64,000 nt of DNA, taken from Lathyrus oleraceus. Its lineage: Eukaryota > Streptophyta > Magnoliopsida > Fabales > Fabaceae. Positions 1 through 10,870 of the stretch are shown in pieces (positions within the stretch are counted from its first letter, which is position 1; the number at the start of each line of letters is the position of its first letter). The DNA is taken from contig NC_066585.1 in NCBI RefSeq assembly GCF_024323335.1, positions 535,612,082-535,676,081 of the forward strand, given 5' to 3'. The position numbers and the translations under genes were made by a program. The notes under the pieces were generated by a model. The model saw nothing but the letters and a program-made list of their open reading frames with translations. It ran no database searches and had not been told where the DNA came from.

Positions 1-1119
1 TTACTCGTCTAAGGGTTGAGACGACCCTAAATGACATAACATTTCTATGTTAATGATCATGTGTATAATTATTCTTTTGTATTTATATTTATATTGAATA
101 GAAGACATAAAACGTGGAATCGTTGTGTAATCCAATATTATATTCTTCGTTATCCAAGTATACTTGGTAACAACAGATTAACTCAATATCTCATATTGAC
201 TTATTTTGGTACAACCATGCATTTTAGAGTCATACTCAATCAAGTGGCCCACAAATATTACTCTCGTATATCTTTTTAATATATTTACTTTTTAAGAAAT
301 TGAATGGTATATTTTAATATAAGAGCAAATGAGTATAACTAAAGATTCTTAACTAGATTCTTTCAGTAATAAATAACATAGATGTCTTCCAAGCAAATAT
401 ATTGACCATGATTTTATCACCAACCTCTTTCACAACATCTCAATATCCATATCCACAACCAATCATCAATTACCTCCAAAGTTAACAACTTCATCATAAA
501 TAAAATGTAAGTGATCCCTATAAATTTTAATTTGGCCTATCCTAATTTTACAAATATTCTTAAATATTGTCATATTCCTATTGATGACTATGTTAATAAG
601 ATGTGTTGAAAACCTTTGGATTCTGGTAAGTTAAACCTAAGAATTACACATAATTTCATAGACAAGCCAACTCAATTTGTCAATTGATCAAGTTGGACTG
701 TAATGTCTGCATATCACCATTTAAATCTCTACTCTTTTGAAGAATCATTCACAACAGACTTCCATTTGAAAATGATTATCCAACTTCATTGGCATCATTA
801 GTCACATTTCTTCCATAGATGATTGTTCGATTAACATGAAACAAGTCATGGTATCCTCACCGCAAGGTGGCAGTGACTACATGCATTATCCATTCAATAA
901 ATGCTATCTAGTATGGTAGGAACTAAATCAAGTTTGATGACATAAAAATTGATTGGAAAACTAGTATTGTCTATATTTTTTCCAATATATCTATTTCAAG
1001 TAACATAACTCTTAAGAATTAAAACTCATATAAAATGGATTTATCCATCCTCAAATATTTCTCCGTTAAATTAATCCTTATGACCAACCACCCATCGTTG
1101 AAGTCCTTTAGCAACCTCC
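1..1119. other. AT-rich DNA, no recognisable gene
   Basis: No reading frame of convincing length or composition is visible. The stretch from about 1030 onward leads into the LINE ribonuclease H fragment and may be eroded LINE sequence, but I cannot align it to a domain by eye. Confidence 0.4.
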
Positions 1120-1645
1120 CACCATTGACTGGTTAAATGCAACACCGATGGCATGACTATATCTACTTCCTTTCTTTGTGTCTATAGTGGTATTTTCAGA
1201 AGCTTAAACATGGACCATATGAGAAGTTTTACTTCTCATGTTGGAATTGACAATGCTTTACACCTTGAGTTCATTGAAGCAATGTTTGTAGTAGAGCTAG
1301 CTCATAAGAAGCATTGGATATTTTTTGTGTGTTAATCATACTCAAAACATATTGTACAAGCTTTTTTCATATGATATGGTGCTTTAGAAGCTAAATACTA
1401 GATGGATGAATTGCATTCACCATACTAACTCCATGAACTTCATTATATCCCATATCTTTAGGAAAAAGAATTCATATGCATGCAAGCTTACTAACTTAGG
1501 TTTAAACAATATAAAATTCACTTGGTTGGACTATATTCATGAAAATATTAAGACTAATTTCTTGAGAAACAAGCAAGGCACGTATTGCTTTGGATATAAG
1601 CCATATAAGTGGTTTTGGTTATTGTTCCTCCTCTTTTGTTAGATT
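1120..1645 (+). pseudogene. LINE (non-LTR retrotransposon) RNase H domain remnant
   Basis: Plant LINEs often end their second ORF with an RNase H-like (RVT_3) domain. Two reading frames here together resemble it. Around 1129-1145 the DNA reads VKCNTDG, the usual start of the domain with its catalytic Asp. Residues around HVGIDNALHLEFIEAMF (1230-1290) carry the conserved Glu region. The frame at 1406-1642 reads SMNFIISHIFRKKNS..KLTNLG, typical of the C-terminal end. The pieces are separated by stops and shifts, so this is dead. Neighbouring LINE zinc-binding sequence at 1900-2110 lies after it, opposite to the usual order, so this may be two insertions. Confidence 0.65.
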
Positions 1646-1899
1646 AAATTGGTGACATTAATCAAAATCATCGCTCGATAATAATAACATCACCCATCGC
1701 GTCGTTTGTGTTATAATAAAGAAATATAATTGAGTATCAATATCAACATTCATTGATTTTAAAAATATTTAGTACAAAAGTTGTTTTAATTAGAGATGGT
1801 AAAATGAGTCCGATCACTTGAACATTTGCATTTTACCTACATTTCTTTTGAAAGTTGAATCAAAGTTTTAGGTTTGCACCCTACACTATGACCGCCTCA

Positions 1900-2110
1900 T
1901 CTATACTTTTGACGAGTAAAGTTCAGATTTTTGGTTGGCGGTTGGTCCATAACAAGTTACCTACTAGGTTGGAGTTGGTGAAAAGAGGAATCATGACGGG
2001 GGTATTCATAATATTGTCCGCTCATTGTGTTTGATGGACGAAGAGGATAAGGAGCATTTGTACTTTAATTATGCGGTTAACAATCGGGTTTGGTAGGATG
2101 TTTGTGAATT
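1900..2110 (+). pseudogene. LINE reverse-transcriptase zinc-binding (zf-RVT) fragment
   Basis: From about 1921 one frame reads IFGWRLVHNKLPTRLELVKRG, the start of the plant zf-RVT domain that follows LINE reverse transcriptase. After a frameshift near 2005-2015 the next frame reads CLMDEEDKEHLYFNYAVNN, which matches the cysteine/histidine part of the same domain. A stop (TAG, about 2094) follows. It is a short non-functional relic that ends where MULE-B begins. Confidence 0.6.
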
Positions 2111-2422
2111 TTTTACTAAAATAATCAAATTTTTCAAGAAAATTCCCAAAATAACTTTGTTTTCAAAAAAAAAATCCCAAAGTACCCCACTTTTAGGAGG
2201 AGACGTCAATCCAATTGGCGACTCCTCTTAAAAATAGAGTGCATACGCGAATTGGATTGGCTAGGGCACATGGTGCAGCCAATTCAATTGGCGCCCATGT
2301 GTATTTTTCCAAAGGAGGCACCAATTGGATTGACACCTCAGTGTAAAATGCAATTTTTTTTGTTATAAATAGAGGTGTTGTGTGAATTATTTTTCCACAT
2401 CTCATTTCATCATTTGGCAATC

Positions 2423-2692
2423 ATGTTTGGTGTTCGTCGCCGCTATGGAAAAGTGATTTATACGAGAGACAAACCTCAGATGTTGATGCTCTTTTGGAAC
2501 ATCACTACTCTCGATCAACTGAACAGGGAGCTGGTTCATTGGTTAGATGGGAAAATACTAGAAGGGAAAAAAATTAGAAGTATTGAGAGACTCGACAATA
2601 TCTTTGGTTGGGTGCGAATGAAAACTGATAAGGATGATAGGGAAATGATGTTCAGACGAGGTGACATCACTTTGATTGTTGTAATCAGTTAG
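2423..2692 (+). CDS. small conserved MULE-encoded protein, unknown function (MULE-B copy)
   Basis: 89-codon ORF, intact. I chose the ATG opening MFGVRRRYGKVIY because homology to the MULE-A copy (25720-25989, - strand) is cleanest from there; an in-frame ATG 16 codons upstream also exists in both. By eye 76 of 89 residues agree. The protein is basic at the N terminus, has a middle with WNITTLDQL and WLDGKI, and ends in a hydrophobic ITLIVVIS. No signal peptide or membrane segment is seen and I recognise no family. A compact ubiquitin-like (beta-grasp, PB1-like) fold is speculation. It sits just inside the terminal repeat, as in MULE-A. Confidence 0.6.
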   Translation: MFGVRRRYGKVIYTRDKPQMLMLFWNITTLDQLNRELVHWLDGKILEGKKIRSIERLDNIFGWVRMKTDKDDREMMFRRGDITLIVVIS

Positions 2693-2810
2693 AAATATTT
2701 TGTTTTTAGTTTGCTTATGTTGTAGTGATGTTTGTTGTGAACCTCATTGTAACAAAAACTTAATGATATATAAAAATTGAAGGTTACAAAAATACAATGT
2801 TACAACAAGA

Positions 2811-2996
2811 TTATGACCCAGATGATGCTCCTCGATTGGGACAATTGTTCTTGTTGTGTCCTGGTTGATGACAGATACTACATAGTCTTATCATTTTATC
2901 CGTCGTATCCATTTCTGTCCTGATATGTGTGCTGTTTGGCCGTCCTTTTTTCTTTCTACGCATCTCGTCCCAAAATAACCCAAATATGCCATACAC
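2811..2996 (-). pseudogene. MULE-B transposase 3' end (zinc knuckle only)
   Basis: The frame ends with RKKKGRPNST and a CCHC knuckle, CSICHQPGHNKNNC, then a stop. This equals the last ~55 codons of the MULE-A transposase. The upstream DNA switches directly into the PMD gene tail on the opposite strand, so the catalytic domain and most of both genes were lost in one internal deletion. Confidence 0.75.
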
Positions 2997-3555
2997 CCAA
3001 CCCCAATACCAAGAGCAAACCCCATACCACCACCCATAAATTGATCATTAACTGGAGATCCAACATCGCTTCGCACCGAAAACATCACCCTACCAAAGCC
3101 GCCTTAGCCAAAACACTCAACAATCATTCAACACAAACAGTCCCTACTCCTACCATAGCCAAGAAGCCCAAACTTCACAAAACTGAAACCTCCAACAACC
3201 CTATCTCTATCAAACACCCCAACAATCTTTCCAACCTTTCCTCGACGCATCATTCACACTCATGTCTCCCTTCAACTGTCCTGGACGCCCACCAATAAGT
3301 CAAACCCAACCCAACTACTCTGCCATGGGTCATGAACTCAGCTATGGCGGTACACCTTTGATACATACTGAAGACTATACCGATTTGTCTGACTATCTCA
3401 ACAGGCCATCTCCTGTAGTTGGTACTGATGCTCGTGGCCCCTCAGATGCTCAAACACCAATGGTGAATCATCAACGTGGGTTAAGGCCATGGGTTCGGGT
3501 AGCTAGGGGATGTGGGACCGGAAGTCGGTTAGGTGATCCCGGTCATCACCATTAG
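2989..3555 (+). pseudogene. MULE-B PMD-gene 3' end
   Basis: The DNA translates, with stops, to the proline/glutamine-rich C-terminal tail of the MULE PMD protein (PYHH, YLYQTPQQSFQPFLD). From 3262 it is an open frame ending RVARGCGTGSRLGDPGHHH. It corresponds to MULE-A positions about 21010-20458 (- strand). The N-terminal PMD domain is absent. The same tail recurs at 17892-18266, fused to copia-2. Confidence 0.75.
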
Positions 3556-3816
3556 GCTTTTTTGTGTAAACGAGAATTTATATTAATATCAATTGGTCAT
3601 ATTTCGAAATTATGTATCACGTAGACCGTTTAACAAAAAAATTTGCAAAATACACTGAGGTGCCAATCCATTTGGTCCCTCCTTTCAACTGATACGCATG
3701 TGCGCCAATTGAATTGGCTGCACCATGTGCCCTAACCAATCCAATTGGCGTCTGCAATATATTTTTAATGGCGCCTCCACCTAAAAGTGGGATACTCTGG
3801 ACATTTTTGGCATGAT

Positions 3817-4592
<776 letters not shown>

Positions 4593-4601
4593 GTTTAAAA
4601 T
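4593..4601. other. unoccupied MULE-A target site (GTTTAAAAT)
   Basis: Single copy of the 9-mer that flanks MULE-A on both sides at 19276-19284 and 26922-26930. The surrounding bases match the outer flanks in the other copy, so this is the pre-insertion state. Confidence 0.95.
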
Positions 4602-4772
4602 CAGTAGTATTACTTATTACAATAGAACAGTTTTTCTTTTTGAAATTAAACAAAATCATAATAATTTTATGAAATCAAATATATATTTACTATTTTGTTT
4701 TACACAATCTTAAAAGATTTGAATTTTTGATTTGATTTGATTTAAATCTTTAATTCGTTACTATTGGAGTTC

Positions 4773-4862
4773 TTTATAAACCCTCAAACGCTTTTTCTAA
4801 AACCCTAACGCTCCTCTCTTCTCTCATTCTCTTCCTTGCGTGCGTAGCATTCTCTTCATTCG
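4773..4862 (+). promoter_or_regulatory. eEF1A copy 1 core promoter, telo box and first non-coding exon
   Basis: A TATA box, TTTATAAA (4773-4780), is followed by a telo box, AAACCCTAA (4800-4808), and a CT-rich leader (CTCCTCTCTTCTCTCATTCTC). Telo boxes and pyrimidine-rich leaders are well known in plant translation-machinery genes, including eEF1A. The first exon probably ends at 4862, before GTAACT. Confidence 0.8.
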
Positions 4863-5612
4863 GTAACTTTCTTTTTTGTTTCTTATCTCGTTGATTCATA
4901 GTTTATTGCGTTACACATTTGATTGCATATGATTATTAGATTTTGATTTGTTTTTGTTTCTGCTGATTTCTTATTCTATTGAAATCTAGCTGAAATTTGT
5001 GAATAAATAGTTTTCATCTAGGGTTTTGTATTGGGATCATACTTATGTATTGTTTTCTTTCTTGAATTGCTAGATTTTTTGGTTGCTGTGCTGTTGATAG
5101 TAGATTTTTTTCTTTGGGAATTGGGATCGTACTTATGTATTTTTTTCTTTGTTAAATTGAGAATTTGTTCATCTAGGGTTTTGTATTGGGATCATACTTA
5201 TGTATTGTTTTCTGATTTGTTATTCTATTTCAATCTAGCTGGAATTTGTGATTAAGTACTTTTCATCTTGGGTTTTTTATTGGGATCATACCTATCTCGT
5301 CGATTCATAGTTTATTGCGTTACACATGTGATTGCATATGATTATTAGATGTTGCTTTGTTTTTTGTTTTGGTGATATGTTGTTCTATTTCATTCTACCT
5401 AGAATTTGTGAATACCTAGTATTGTTGATAGTACTGTTTTTTTCCTTAATTAATTAATAATTTTTTTTTGGAACTGGGAATCATACCTATGTATTGTTTT
5501 ATTTGTTGAAATGCTAATCGATTGGTCATTGTGCTGTTGCTAGTGTGTTTTTTTCTTAATTTTTTGTGTGGTACTGGGATCATACTTATTGTTTTCTCTG
5601 TTGAATTAGCAG
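4863..5612 (+). other. eEF1A copy 1 leader (5' UTR) intron
   Basis: Starts GTAACTTTC after CATTCG and ends GAATTAGCAG at 5612, leaving a short second UTR exon before the ATG at 5645. Plant eEF1A genes typically carry one such leader intron, often expression-enhancing. Inside are about six imperfect copies of a T-rich unit built on TGGGATCATACTTATGTATTG (near 5031, 5124, 5187, 5279, 5478, 5575). A second repeat, GATTCATAGTTTATTGCG..GATTATTAGAT, occurs at about 4893 and 5303. The true acceptor is the end of the last unit. Confidence 0.8.
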
Positions 5613-5644
5613 ATCTTTGTGTTGTTTTAAGCATTTAAGGACAA

Positions 5645-7082
5645 ATGGGAAAAGAAAAGGTTCATATTAACATTGTTGTCATTGGCCATGTCGACTCTGG
5701 GAAGTCAACTACCACTGGTCACTTGATCTACAAGCTTGGCGGTATTGACAAGCGTGTGATCGAGAGGTTTGAGAAAGAAGCTGCTGAGATGAACAAGCGT
5801 TCATTCAAGTATGCTTGGGTGCTTGACAAGCTCAAGGCTGAACGTGAAAGAGGTATCACTATTGACATTGCATTGTGGAAGTTTGAGACTACTAAGTACT
5901 ACTGCACTGTCATTGATGCTCCCGGCCACAGAGATTTTATTAAGAACATGATTACTGGGACATCTCAAGCTGATTGTGCTGTTCTCATCATTGATTCCAC
6001 TACTGGTGGTTTTGAAGCCGGTATTTCCAAGGATGGCCAGACCCGGGAACATGCGCTCCTTGCATTCACTCTTGGTGTCAAGCAAATGATTTGTTGCTGC
6101 AATAAGGTATTCGATTGTTGTATTGTATCCCTTTGATGGTGCATCTCATGTTATTTTTATAATTTATAATTATTTTATCTTAGTACTAATCTGTTGACAT
6201 CTTGAACAGATGGATGCTACCACACCCAAGTACTCCAAGGGTAGGTATGATGAAATTGTCAAGGAAGTTGCATCCTATTTGAAGAAGGTTGGCTACAACC
6301 CCGACAAAATCCCATTTGTTCCCATCTCTGGTTTTGAGGGAGATAACATGATTGAGCGCTCTACAAATCTTGACTGGTACAAGGGTCCAACCCTTCTTGA
6401 GGCCCTTGACAATGTCAATGAGCCTAAGAGGCCATCTGACAAGCCCCTTCGGTTACCACTTCAGGATGTCTACAAGATTGGTGGAATTGGAACTGTGCCT
6501 GTGGGGCGTGTTGAGACCGGTACTATAAAACCTGGAATGGTGGTCACTTTTGGGCCAACTGGACTGCAAACTGAAGTCAAGTCTGTGGAGATGCACCATG
6601 AAGCTCTCACAGAAGCCCTTCCTGGTGACAATGTCGGATTTAATGTTAAGAATGTTGCTGTCAAGGATCTCAAGCGTGGTTTCGTTGCCTCAAACTCCAA
6701 GGATGACCCAGCTAAGGAGGCTGCTAATTTCACATCTCAAGTGATCATCATGAATCACCCTGGCCAGATTGGAAATGGCTATGCCCCTGTTCTTGACTGC
6801 CACACCTCCCACATTGCTGTCAAGTTTGCTGAGCTGGTTACCAAGATTGACAGACGTTCTGGTAAAGAGATTGAGAAGGAACCCAAGTTCTTAAAGAATG
6901 GTGATGCTGGTATTATTAAGATGGTTCCAACCAAGCCCATGGTGGTTGAGACTTTCTCTCAATATCCGCCACTTGGCCGTTTTGCTGTCAGAGACATGCG
7001 TCAAACTGTGGCTGTTGGGGTCATCAAGGCTGTGGAGAAGAAGGAACCCACCGGAGCAGCTAATAAGATAAAGAAGAAATGA
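5645..7082 (+). CDS. EF1A: translation elongation factor 1-alpha (eEF1A), copy 1
   Basis: GTPase that brings aminoacyl-tRNA to the ribosomal A site in the cytosol. Exons 5645-6106 and 6210-7082; intron 6107-6209 begins GTATTC and ends GAACAG. The protein has 444 residues. G-domain motifs: GHVDSGKST (14-22), DAPGH (91-95), NKMD (153-156, split by the intron between K and M) and SGF (194-196). Domain 2 and 3 blocks follow ([40 protein letters not shown]). The family is usually 447-449 residues. The C terminus here ([10 protein letters not shown]) is shorter and unlike the common VTKAA..KKK tail, and [16 protein letters not shown] differs slightly from the usual sequence. No stop or frameshift. 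The start is fixed by the universal MGKEK opening. It is identical to copy 2. Confidence 0.97.
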
Positions 7083-7814
7083 ACCGGGGTGTTTTACTGT
7101 TATAAATGGTCTGTTCTTAGTACTTTTGGTTTTTGTCTAATTAATTTGTTTTCTAGATTAAGTGTGAAGTCTACACCGTCATCTTGCAGCTTTTGTTCTC
7201 AGAACTGGGTTCTAGATCGACGGTGGCAGGGCTATTTCATTTGTGTTTATGCTTTAATTGTGTGTCTTGTGTGAACAGTTGAAAATTTTAAGCACCAAGT
7301 TTCGGAACCCCGTGATTTTATTTTGGAATTTACGTGTTTATTTATTGGTGTTATGTTCTTGCTGGGGAGTGTATGAATATTTTATGGCAATGCTTCATCA
7401 TAATTTAACTATCTGTACCAAATGCAAATGTTATGATTGTTGCATTGCATATGTTGGTCGAATGTTATCATGTTCATATTGAACAGCACTAAGGTTCAAA
7501 GTCATTTGCGTTGGACAAGTTCTGGTTTTGAAAGCTACCAAGTGAGGTTTCAGTCTCGTATCATAAGATAGTATTTGAGATATTATCAATAGTTTAAGAT
7601 AATAAATAAAATTACAAAAGTGTTGATAAAGTTTATCCTCATGTTTAGATTTGCTATCAATTCTATCTCCAATATTTTTTATTTTGTTTCAAAATTATCC
7701 ATGATATTATAAATTTGATGTCATTTGAATTTCGGCAAATATCAACAAATTATTGAATTTTTGACTCATAACCTATTTTTTCAAAAAATATCCCATCTTT
7801 TGTGTGTTGGCATT
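7083..7814 (+). other. eEF1A copy 1 3' UTR and downstream flank
   Basis: T-rich non-coding sequence following the stop, typical of a plant 3' UTR; no single polyadenylation signal stands out. It is identical to 29412-30143 except for a 6-bp TGATAT-type insertion in copy 2 near 30035. Confidence 0.7.
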
Positions 7815-8302
7815 AAAAGGAGGTGTCAATTGGTTTGACATTTTTTTCCAAAAATAATGTACATTTAAGATAAAAGTCAAAATCGGACAGATAGATATTG
7901 ATATTAATATAAGAACCTCACCCCCACCTGCAGGAGATTGCCTAAACTATTTAAACAAATCTGTGTAGTCCTGTGTATGCAATGATGCACTACCTCTTTA
8001 ATCCATCTGATAACCAAAAAGACTAATGTCGTTGATCGGGATGACCTAACCGACTTCCGATCCACATCCCCTAGTAACTCGAACGCGTGACCCTAATCCA
8101 CGTTGATGATTCACCCTAGGTATTTGAGTGTTTGGGGGCTCAAGAACCTCACCCTCACCTGCAGGAGATTGCCTAAGATATTTAGACAAATCTGTGTAGT
8201 CCTGTGTATGCAATGAAGCACTACCTCTTTAATCCATCTGATCACCTCTTCTCATGTACCAAATCTTTCCGTCGTTATAAACGCATCAGAAGTATCTACA
8301 CA
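7815..8302 (-). mobile_element. MULE-C remnant 1 (PMD-gene tail and terminal-repeat traces)
   Basis: GGAGGTGTCAATTGG near 7820 resembles a MULE terminal repeat. On the - strand the DNA reads, with substitutions, DYTDLS..VNHQRGL.SRVRVTRGCG, the tail of the MULE PMD protein. A block of about 100 bp (AAGAACCTCACC..AATCCATCTGAT) occurs twice, near 7912 and 8142. Homologous sequence is at 30147-30552 and 32887-33187. The right edge of the segmental duplication falls here. Confidence 0.7.
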
Positions 8303-9660
8303 TAATTGTCACTTAGCCAAAAATGTTTTGACATTTAATATATTGTGTGGTGTATATAATTATGGATTGGATTACAAATTTATCGATCTTCCTATTTCTA
8401 GTCATTTAGATATGGAGATAATAAAATTGTTGTTGAGATGACAACGAACATGGTTCAGCCTAAAAATATACTTGCAACTTTGAAACAAAAAAAAGACCTA
8501 ATAGTGTCTCAAATATTAACCAAGATAATAATGTTTGACACATAAATAATAAGATGGTAAGGGGTCCAGGATTTAAAATGCAATAGTTATTGAAATTGTT
8601 GGATAAGCATCATTATGTTTATAGGTATATAATGTGTAAGGATGGAAATTTTGTTCGAGATATATTTTGGACACATCTTGAATCCATCAATTTGCTTAGC
8701 ACATTTCTCATAGTACTAATAATTGATTCAAAGTACATTTTTACCAACAAGTACATGCCATCTCTGTTTGAAATTGTTGGTGTTACTTCTATAAAGATGA
8801 CATATTCAATTGGCTTTGTTTATTTGGAATATACAAAAGAGGAGAATGTTACACTAACTCTATAAATTTATTACAGTATGTTGAAAGAATCATAAAACAT
8901 GTCATATGTGATTGTCACATATTGTGATACTTCATCGATGAATTCTGTTGCAAAAGTATTTCATGCATCATATGTTTTATTGTGTCGGTATCATAATAAC
9001 AAAAAATGTGAGACATAAAATTAAGAGAATATTAGGAAACAAAAAGGATCAAGGGTGAAAACGGGAAAATGGTCTAAAAATTCACACAAATATTGGATCA
9101 CAAAATGGATATGAGGAGTATTATATTTAATTCTTCTAAAGATGATTCATATGTTCATTATGGCATGGAGTTCATAAATGTGCAGGCAAATTATCGTGGT
9201 TTTTAAAAATATGTTGAAACTACAATAATAGATCAAGTGAAGAAAAAATTAGTTTATGCACGAGTTGGTCATGTTAGATACCTTGGCGACACCACAACAA
9301 ATAAAGTTGAATTTGTTCATGGTACATTGAAAAAATGATTGCAAGATAGTAAGGGTGATTTTTGCAAAGGTTAGGAAGCAACGATCATTATGACTGTAAT
9401 GAATCACAATGTAGTACACATATCCTTTGGTAAAAGTATCACAATCATATAATACAAATTTAAGGGTAAAAACTTGTATTCACAATTGATTGTTAATATA
9501 TCTCATACAAGATTGAATTTATTTATCATGAAGTTGTGTGAGCGGAGAAAATTGGTCTAGATAGCTCAAAGTGTGGTTGTACATTTAGAAAAAAATCTAT
9601 TATCTTCCATATGCATATGTAATAGCCAAGAAGATGAAGCTTATTGAACTTATATGTATT
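8303..9660 (+). pseudogene. FAR1/MULE-type transposase pseudogene
   Basis: A frame at 8590-8865 reads LDKHHYVYRY..DIFWTHLESI and then LFEIVGVTS..MTYSIGF, the MULE/FAR1-type transposase core. Upstream, around 8430-8520, is a broken match (VQPKNILATLKQK). Downstream, around 9280-9480, is VEFVHGTLKK..DSKGDFCKG, and near 9560-9640 is a SWIM-like CGCTF..ACVIAKK. Many stops and shifts. It differs from MULE-A and MULE-B (no PMD partner), so it is a separate lineage. No ends or target duplication found. Confidence 0.7.
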
Positions 9661-9727
9661 GATTGATAAGGTCAACACACTATAAAATGCTTCAGTTTGA
9701 TGGTAATGGTATGATTGATGATGGTAA

Positions 9728-10252
9728 TGTTAGAATTTTTGGGTCATAAATATAATATTGCATGTCTTAGGGAAATTATTTAATTAGCCAAAACTGCAGT
9801 GGTCTAATTAATATTAAGTATGTGGCTAAAAGCATAAATATCATGAAATATGAGATTATTGTGTAGATACCATAAGTCAATATCTAATTTGATGAGGGGA
9901 CAAATTAGAATATTGAACACTAAGAAATAACCCTAAGGTTATTTGTAGGGGTTATGATCCCCATTTGTAGACAACACAAAATGGTTTATCAAAACTTCGT
10001 TCTTCATCCCCACCAGAGGAGAATCAAGGAGCCATATAAAAACTCTACAAATTGGAAGATAAAATTTCCGCAAACCTTCAGTAATTTCCAATGGCAAACT
10101 CAGATACGCTTCCGCTTTTATTCTCTAATTGAATTTTGATATCAGTTTAAGGGATACAAGTTGATGGTGTATCGACTTATAAATATTATTTTAGAGTTCT
10201 GTTCTTGATTTCTATATCGATAGAATTAATAAGGTTATGAATAAATCTAACA
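9728..10252 (+). mobile_element. 5' LTR of degenerate Ty1/copia element (copia-1)
   Basis: Begins TGTTAGAATTTTTGGG and ends GAATAAATCTAACA, giving TG..CA ends with a short inverted terminal TGTTAG/CTAACA. It is followed after two bases by TGGTATCAGGGTC (10255-10267), a good match to the initiator-tRNA-Met primer site used by plant copia elements. No matching 3' LTR was found. Confidence 0.7.
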
Positions 10253-10870
10253 AGTGGTATCAGGGTCACTCATATCTGATTCAATTTGATTTTTGAGATA
10301 TTTTTTTTAACCTTTATTTCTAAAATTAGGATTTATGTTATCTTCCAATTGTACGATATATTACTCTATTTTGTTTAGTACCAATATCGATTGGTTGCAA
10401 ATACAGTTTCGAAGGAGATAACAATTCGTTGGAAACCCTTATATTTGTCTGCATACCTTTAATTTACAACCAGTGAGTTGAATTACATGTATTTTTGTTA
10501 TGTATCATTTTTTGTTTGGTATCAAGACCGATAACACTAATGATTACCTTTTCTTAATAAGATAAATATTATATATTATATATGCAATCATGGATTGAAA
10601 AACTTTGGGATATTTTTGTTTTCTAATTTTTTTCAATTAAACTTTTTAATTTAATGAATCATCAAAAGAAAAATAATTTATGTACGGTTTAATCTTTAAT
10701 TGAGAATTCATTCTATTTGCAATTGTCTAAATGAGTATAATGCGGGTGAATTGGATAAATATAACATTTGCATTTGTTATTATTTATGTCATGTACCGTA
10801 TAAGTTTCTGCTATGCAAGTATGTTATAATAATTATATTATTATTATTTATGATAATTCATATATATGAC

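Larger units (their letters stand above)
2112..3816. mobile_element. MULE-B: internally deleted Mutator-like element
   Basis: Inverted, degenerate termini carry the same ACCCCACTTTTAGG and CCAATTGGATTGG motifs as MULE-A (left about 2170-2352, right about 3655-3800, reverse complement). Inside, in order, are the small conserved gene (+), the 3' end of the transposase gene (-) and the 3' end of the PMD gene (+). That is MULE-A inverted, with most of the transposase and PMD genes deleted. I could not fix exact ends or a target duplication. The right part (from about 3184) is inside the segmental duplication and recurs at 17892-18530. Confidence 0.8.

Noticed and set aside
1..279. 72-codon ORF at 61-279
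   Set aside because: AT-rich, no motif, no conserved neighbour.
5031..5255. 74-codon ORF upstream of eEF1A
   Set aside because: Lies inside the leader intron and is generated by its T-rich repeat units; not in the mature transcript.
5801..6085. 94-codon antisense ORF in eEF1A (also at 28130-28414)
   Set aside because: Shadow frame of a conserved, codon-biased exon; no motif of its own.
6470..6744. Other out-of-frame ORFs in eEF1A exon 2 (both strands)
   Set aside because: Fully overlap the eEF1A coding frame and have no independent support.
7089..7482. Two ORFs after the eEF1A stop
   Set aside because: In the 3' UTR; hydrophobic composition comes from T-rich sequence.
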